Part shown: positions 15,249 to 18,180 of the stretch, piece by piece
Layout of the letters: the number at the start of each line of letters is the position of its first letter
How positions within the stretch are numbered: position 1 is the stretch's first letter
Source: Sulfurimonadaceae bacterium
GTDB taxonomy: Bacteria; Campylobacterota; Campylobacteria; Campylobacterales; Sulfurimonadaceae
Assembly: GCA_026193155.1 (NCBI GenBank)
Contig: JAPHSI010000185.1
Span: 1-18,180 of the forward strand
Reading direction: 5' to 3'
Length of the DNA: 18,180 nucleotides
The notes under the pieces: model-generated
What the model was told of the DNA's origin: nothing
Databases searched by the model: none
Seen by the model: the letters and a program-made list of their open reading frames with translations, nothing else
Made by a program: the position numbers and the translations under genes

Positions 15249-17072
15249 TTATAAAAGTGTGGATATAGAAAAGTGTTTAGGAGAGTATTTTGCTACTTTT
15301 TTTTGTGCGCTAAATACATTGTCGAGGAGATTTTTATCTCTTTGTTTTGATTGTTTATGAACCTCTACCACTGAAGCACTAACACTTAAGAGTTCATATT
15401 TTTTTGCATTGCCTTCTCTGTCTTTTGAAATAATGTAACCGTTTAATTTATCATCTGGCGTATAAAACTCTTTAACATCATTGATAAATTTATGAATAAT
15501 ATGTTCAATATGAGCTATCTTGGCACAGCTGCTATCTTCGGAACAGTTTTCCCCATAGCTTGTACATGAAGACTCAATAGGATATTCATATGTAGTGTCA
15601 TTTGAACATTTAACACCTACAAAAAAATCATCTCCGCCGATATGGGCTTTAAAAAAAGTACTATCAAGGTTTTTACGTAAAATATCTGCAAATAACTGAA
15701 TAACTCTATCTCCGTTTCTAAAGCCATATACATCATTAAAGGCTTTAAAATTATCTAAATCAAAGTAGCACATTATATATGTGTTTTTGGAATATATAGC
15801 TTCATCTATATACTTCTCAATCAAAGAGTTACCAGGAAGTTTTGTAAGAGGGCTTTGTTCTCTGGCATGTAAAATATTTTGCTCATTCATAATATTTATA
15901 ATAGATCTAGCAGATAAAAAACCGTAGTATTTTGAATTTTTGGTAATAATAATACCTTTTGAGTCAGGGTCGTTTGAAAAAAGTTCTATTATTGTTGAGG
16001 TATCTGAATTTATATCTGTACTGCCACATGGATTTATAATATTTTTTAATTTTGACTTTTTTGATCCGTTATTTAATAAAAGTGAACGTCCATATGGTGA
16101 GTATAACAACTCTTTTACGTCCTCTTCATGTAATACTCCCATAGGCTCTTTGCTTGAGTTCACTACGGGGACTATACTTATTCTTTGATGCTTTTTAAAG
16201 TAGTCAAATACATCACTCATTTTGGTGCTTATTTTTAATGAGTCTATTTCGTCCAGATTAGATTTTATATGATCTTTTACGTTATTTGAGCGTGAATTCT
16301 TTTTTACAATACTTGTAATATGAGGGTAAGTATTTAAAATTTCAGATACATCTTTTGTAGGGTGTTGTACCAAGTACCCTTGAACCAGATGACATCCAAT
16401 ATCTCTACATGTTAAAAGTTCATCCTTTGTTTCAACACCTTCGGCAATTAGTTTTATACCAAGTTGAATAGCAAGGTGTGTAATGTTTCTGACCATTAGC
16501 TTTTTTTTAGCATCTTTTTCAATATTTGTTAAAAAAAATCTATCTATTTTTATAACATTTGGCTCTACATCATAAAGTAATTTATATCCTGAATATCCTA
16601 TTCCAAAGTCATCTATAGCAATTGAGAATTTTTCATCTTTGTAGTGATATAATGTCTTGTCAATATTACTTTCACCTTTTAACTCATGTCTTTCAGATAT
16701 TTCAAAACAGATGTTTTCTTTTAAAATATCATAGTTTTTTATGATTTGGTCGGTGTTTCCTGCCCCAAAGTTTGGCATCTCAAAAAGACGATTATCAAGA
16801 TTGTAAAATAGTTTGATATTTTGATAGTTATTTATTTTTGTAAATTTTTTTATGGCTTTTTCTCTGAGTGCTATATCAAAGCTGTAAAGTATATTTTCTA
16901 AGTATATATCATCAAAAAGATCAAATATAGTCTTATATCCTATATCCTGATAGTTTCGAAGAAGGGCTTCTACACCAAAAATATCGCCGGTATGTATATT
17001 TAAGATTGGTTGAAATGCTATATCTAATATTTCTAAATTTTCAATCCATCTATTAGGTAATTCATTTTTCAT
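15249..17072 (-). CDS. EAL-CBS-GGDEF c-di-GMP phosphodiesterase/signalling protein
   Basis: Soluble 607-residue protein. The EAL domain (about 10-245) keeps the catalytic set: E35 (EALLRN), N91, E124 and E127 (EISE), D154-D155 (IDDFGIGYS), K175 (IKIDRFF), E211 (AEGVET) and Q231, so it should hydrolyse c-di-GMP. Two CBS motifs (about 275-395), which usually bind adenine nucleotides, follow. The C-terminal GGDEF domain (about 405-600) has FDLDNFKAFND (437-447) and GGDDF (479-483), a variant that may be active or a GTP sensor; no RxxD site precedes it. After GGDDF is an insertion with cysteines C489, C503, C510 and C516. There is no membrane segment. The ATG has no ribosome binding site and lies eight bases after a -10-like CATAAT. 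Pho-type repeats lie upstream. It is followed by the olsF-like gene after 86 bases. Confidence 0.9.
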   Translation of the reverse strand: MKNELPNRWIENLEILDIAFQPILNIHTGDIFGVEALLRNYQDIGYKTIFDLFDDIYLENILYSFDIALREKAIKKFTKINNYQNIKLFYNLDNRLFEMPNFGAGNTDQIIKNYDILKENICFEISERHELKGESNIDKTLYHYKDEKFSIAIDDFGIGYSGYKLLYDVEPNVIKIDRFFLTNIEKDAKKKLMVRNITHLAIQLGIKLIAEGVETKDELLTCRDIGCHLVQGYLVQHPTKDVSEILNTYPHITSIVKKNSRSNNVKDHIKSNLDEIDSLKISTKMSDVFDYFKKHQRISIVPVVNSSKEPMGVLHEEDVKELLYSPYGRSLLLNNGSKKSKLKNIINPCGSTDINSDTSTIIELFSNDPDSKGIIITKNSKYYGFLSARSIINIMNEQNILHAREQSPLTKLPGNSLIEKYIDEAIYSKNTYIMCYFDLDNFKAFNDVYGFRNGDRVIQLFADILRKNLDSTFFKAHIGGDDFFVGVKCSNDTTYEYPIESSCTSYGENCSEDSSCAKIAHIEHIIHKFINDVKEFYTPDDKLNGYIISKDREGNAKKYELLSVSASVVEVHKQSKQRDKNLLDNVFSAQKKVAKYSPKHFSISTLL

Positions 17073-17080
17073 AGTGAAAT

Positions 17081-17122
17081 ATTATGGTTGATATATTACA
17101 GCTATGTTGCTAAATGATTACA
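17081..17122 (-). promoter_or_regulatory. Triple Pho-type repeat and -10 of the EAL-CBS-GGDEF gene
   Basis: On the minus strand TGTAATC (17122-17116), AGCAACA (17111-17105) and TGTAATA (17100-17094) are spaced 11 bp, then seven bases, then CATAAT (17086-17081). Repeat pattern, spacing and the ATTCCATTT flank match the olsF-like promoter. The -10 is so close to ATG 17072 that the transcript would have almost no leader. Confidence 0.7.
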
Positions 17123-17124
17123 AA

Positions 17125-17157
17125 ATGGAATTAAAGAAAATATTAATTTAATTCCAT
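17125..17157. repeat. 11-bp inverted repeat beside the EAL-gene Pho site
   Basis: ATGGAATTAAA (17125-17135) and its exact complement TTTAATTCCAT (17147-17157) flank an 11-base AT-rich spacer. It sits just upstream of the Pho repeats for the minus-strand gene and about 58 bases before the helicase start on the plus strand. A single copy of the ATGGAATTA arm also borders the olsF-like Pho site (15244-15252). Between divergent genes an operator is more likely than a terminator. Confidence 0.5.
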
Positions 17158-17214
17158 AGTCTTACTTGCAGTTTGTTATGCTATTATGAATCTATATTAA
17201 GATTTAGGATTTAC

Positions 17215-18180
17215 TTGACATTTAAAGAACTCGGCTTATCAGAGCCATTATTAAAAGCGATAAAAGAACAAGGTTATACAAAAGCCACACCAATTCAAGA
17301 ACAGGCTATACCGGTTGTATTAAACAAAAAAGATATACTTGCAGGTGCACAAACAGGTACGGGAAAAACAGCAGGTTTTACACTTCCTTTGTTAGAACTT
17401 TTATCACGTGCAAAACCGACAAAAAATAAACATCAGCTTCGTGCACTAATACTAACTCCTACTCGTGAGTTGGCTGCACAGGTAGGAGAGAGCGTATCAC
17501 TTTACGGGAAACATCTTCCGTTTAAATCTAGTGTAATTTTCGGAGGGGTTAAAATAAACCCTCAAATCAATCAGCTTAGAAAAGGTGTAGATATTGTTGT
17601 AGCTACTCCAGGACGTCTGCTTGATCATATCTCACAAGGCACGATTAAACTTTCAAACATTGACTTTTTTATACTTGATGAAGCGGATAGAATGCTTGAT
17701 ATGGGTTTTATAAACGATATTAAAAAAATAATGAAAATACTTCCAAAAGAGAGACAAACATTACTTTTTTCAGCAACATACTCAAATGAGATAAAAAAAC
17801 TTTCAGAGAATCTTTTAAAATCTCCAACACTTATAGAAGTAGCAAGAAGAAATACTTCAAGTGAAATTGTAAAACAGGCTATATATCATGTAGACAAGGC
17901 TCGTAAACATGAGCTTCTAACACATCTAATAGTTGATGGTAAATGGAATCAGGTTTTAGTCTTTACAAGAACAAAACACGGTGCAAACAAACTGTGTTCC
18001 CAACTTGAAAAAGACGGGATTTCGGCAATTGCAATTCACGGAAACAAAAGTCAAAATGCAAGAACAAAAGCTTTGGCTGACTTTAAAAAAGGCGAGGTTA
18101 GAGTGCTTGTTGCTACAGATATCGCCGCGCGTGGTATAGATATAGATCAGCTCCCACACGTAGTAAACTTCGAACTTCCA
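17215..18180 (+). CDS. rhlE: DEAD-box RNA helicase, RhlE type, 3' end cut by window edge
   Basis: ATP-dependent RNA helicase for RNA remodelling, ribosome assembly or mRNA turnover, active in the cytoplasm. The 322 visible residues contain the Q-motif region (F3, GYTKATPIQEQAI 20-32), Walker A AQTGTGKT (45-52), PTREL (82-86), TPGR (131-134), DEAD (155-158), SAT (186-188), motif IV VFTRTK (249-254) and motif V ATDIAARGID (300-309). The HRxGR motif and the tail lie beyond base 18180. The TFKELGLSEPLLKAI opening and AGFTLPLLELL (53-63) are typical of the RhlE group. The start is TTG 17215, with AGGA (17206-17209) five bases upstream; no in-frame ATG fits the family N-terminus. It is divergent from the EAL gene across a 142-base gap. 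RhlE versus other DEAD-box groups is less certain than the family. Confidence 0.9.
   Translation, partial: MTFKELGLSEPLLKAIKEQGYTKATPIQEQAIPVVLNKKDILAGAQTGTGKTAGFTLPLLELLSRAKPTKNKHQLRALILTPTRELAAQVGESVSLYGKHLPFKSSVIFGGVKINPQINQLRKGVDIVVATPGRLLDHISQGTIKLSNIDFFILDEADRMLDMGFINDIKKIMKILPKERQTLLFSATYSNEIKKLSENLLKSPTLIEVARRNTSSEIVKQAIYHVDKARKHELLTHLIVDGKWNQVLVFTRTKHGANKLCSQLEKDGISAIAIHGNKSQNARTKALADFKKGEVRVLVATDIAARGIDIDQLPHVVNFELP

Noticed and set aside
15940..16188. Plus-strand 82-codon frame within the EAL-CBS-GGDEF gene
   Set aside because: Antisense shadow over the CBS region; no ribosome binding site or recognisable product.
17160..17214. Promoter for the DEAD-box helicase
   Set aside because: Several AT-rich hexamers (TATTAT 17182, TATATT 17193) could serve as a -10, but none has a convincing partner or spacing, so no promoter is listed.
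17956..18159. Minus-strand frame at the right end with several cysteines
   Set aside because: Antisense to the well-conserved motif IV-V region of the DEAD-box helicase; no start signal or family resemblance.

Overview
This AT-rich, densely coded window looks like a chromosome segment from a Campylobacterota (Epsilonproteobacteria) organism, probably Sulfurimonas-like. That rests on base composition, the family signatures of GlnA, PstS and the KefB-type antiporter, and the large c-di-GMP signalling proteins; the genus is an inference. No tRNA, rRNA, insertion sequence or CRISPR array is visible, and no gene-free stretch exceeds about 150 bases.

Layout. 1-767 (-): 5' part of glnA, running off the left edge. 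895-1635 (+): orphan nucleotidyltransferase-fold protein. 1670-3937 (-): CHASE-PAS-PAS-GGDEF diguanylate cyclase. 4003-7221 (-): pstC-pstA-pstB-phoU, the inner-membrane phosphate importer and its regulator. 7364-8368 (+): divergent pstS. 8395-10426 (-): a two-gene ABC-2 exporter. 10567-11697 (+): outer-membrane beta-barrel porin. 11838-13442 (+): KefB-type cation/proton antiporter with an NAD-binding RCK domain. 13453-15162 (-): a PlsC-like/GNAT fusion resembling the bifunctional ornithine-lipid synthase OlsF. 15249-17072 (-): EAL-CBS-GGDEF c-di-GMP protein. 17215-18180 (+): RhlE-type DEAD-box helicase, running off the right edge.

The unifying signal is regulatory. Five promoter regions carry the same direct-repeat element, roughly TGTAAYC-ATTT-NGNAAYA with repeats 11 bp apart, ending 7-10 bp before a -10-like hexamer. 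They precede pstS, pstC, the porin, the OlsF-like gene and the EAL-CBS-GGDEF gene. The layout matches PhoB-family Pho boxes, and two of the sites lie back to back between pstS and pstC. I infer a compact phosphate-starvation cluster. It would combine an outer-membrane pore, high-affinity periplasmic capture and import, replacement of phospholipid by phosphorus-free ornithine lipid, and c-di-GMP remodelling. The diguanylate cyclase just downstream of phoU may also join it by read-through. No Pho-type sensor kinase or response regulator gene lies in the window.

Two gene starts differ from the longest open frame because the longer versions read through promoters: the nucleotidyltransferase starts at 895, not 856, and the exporter ATPase starts at 10426, not 10543. 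pstC and the DEAD-box helicase appear to use TTG starts.
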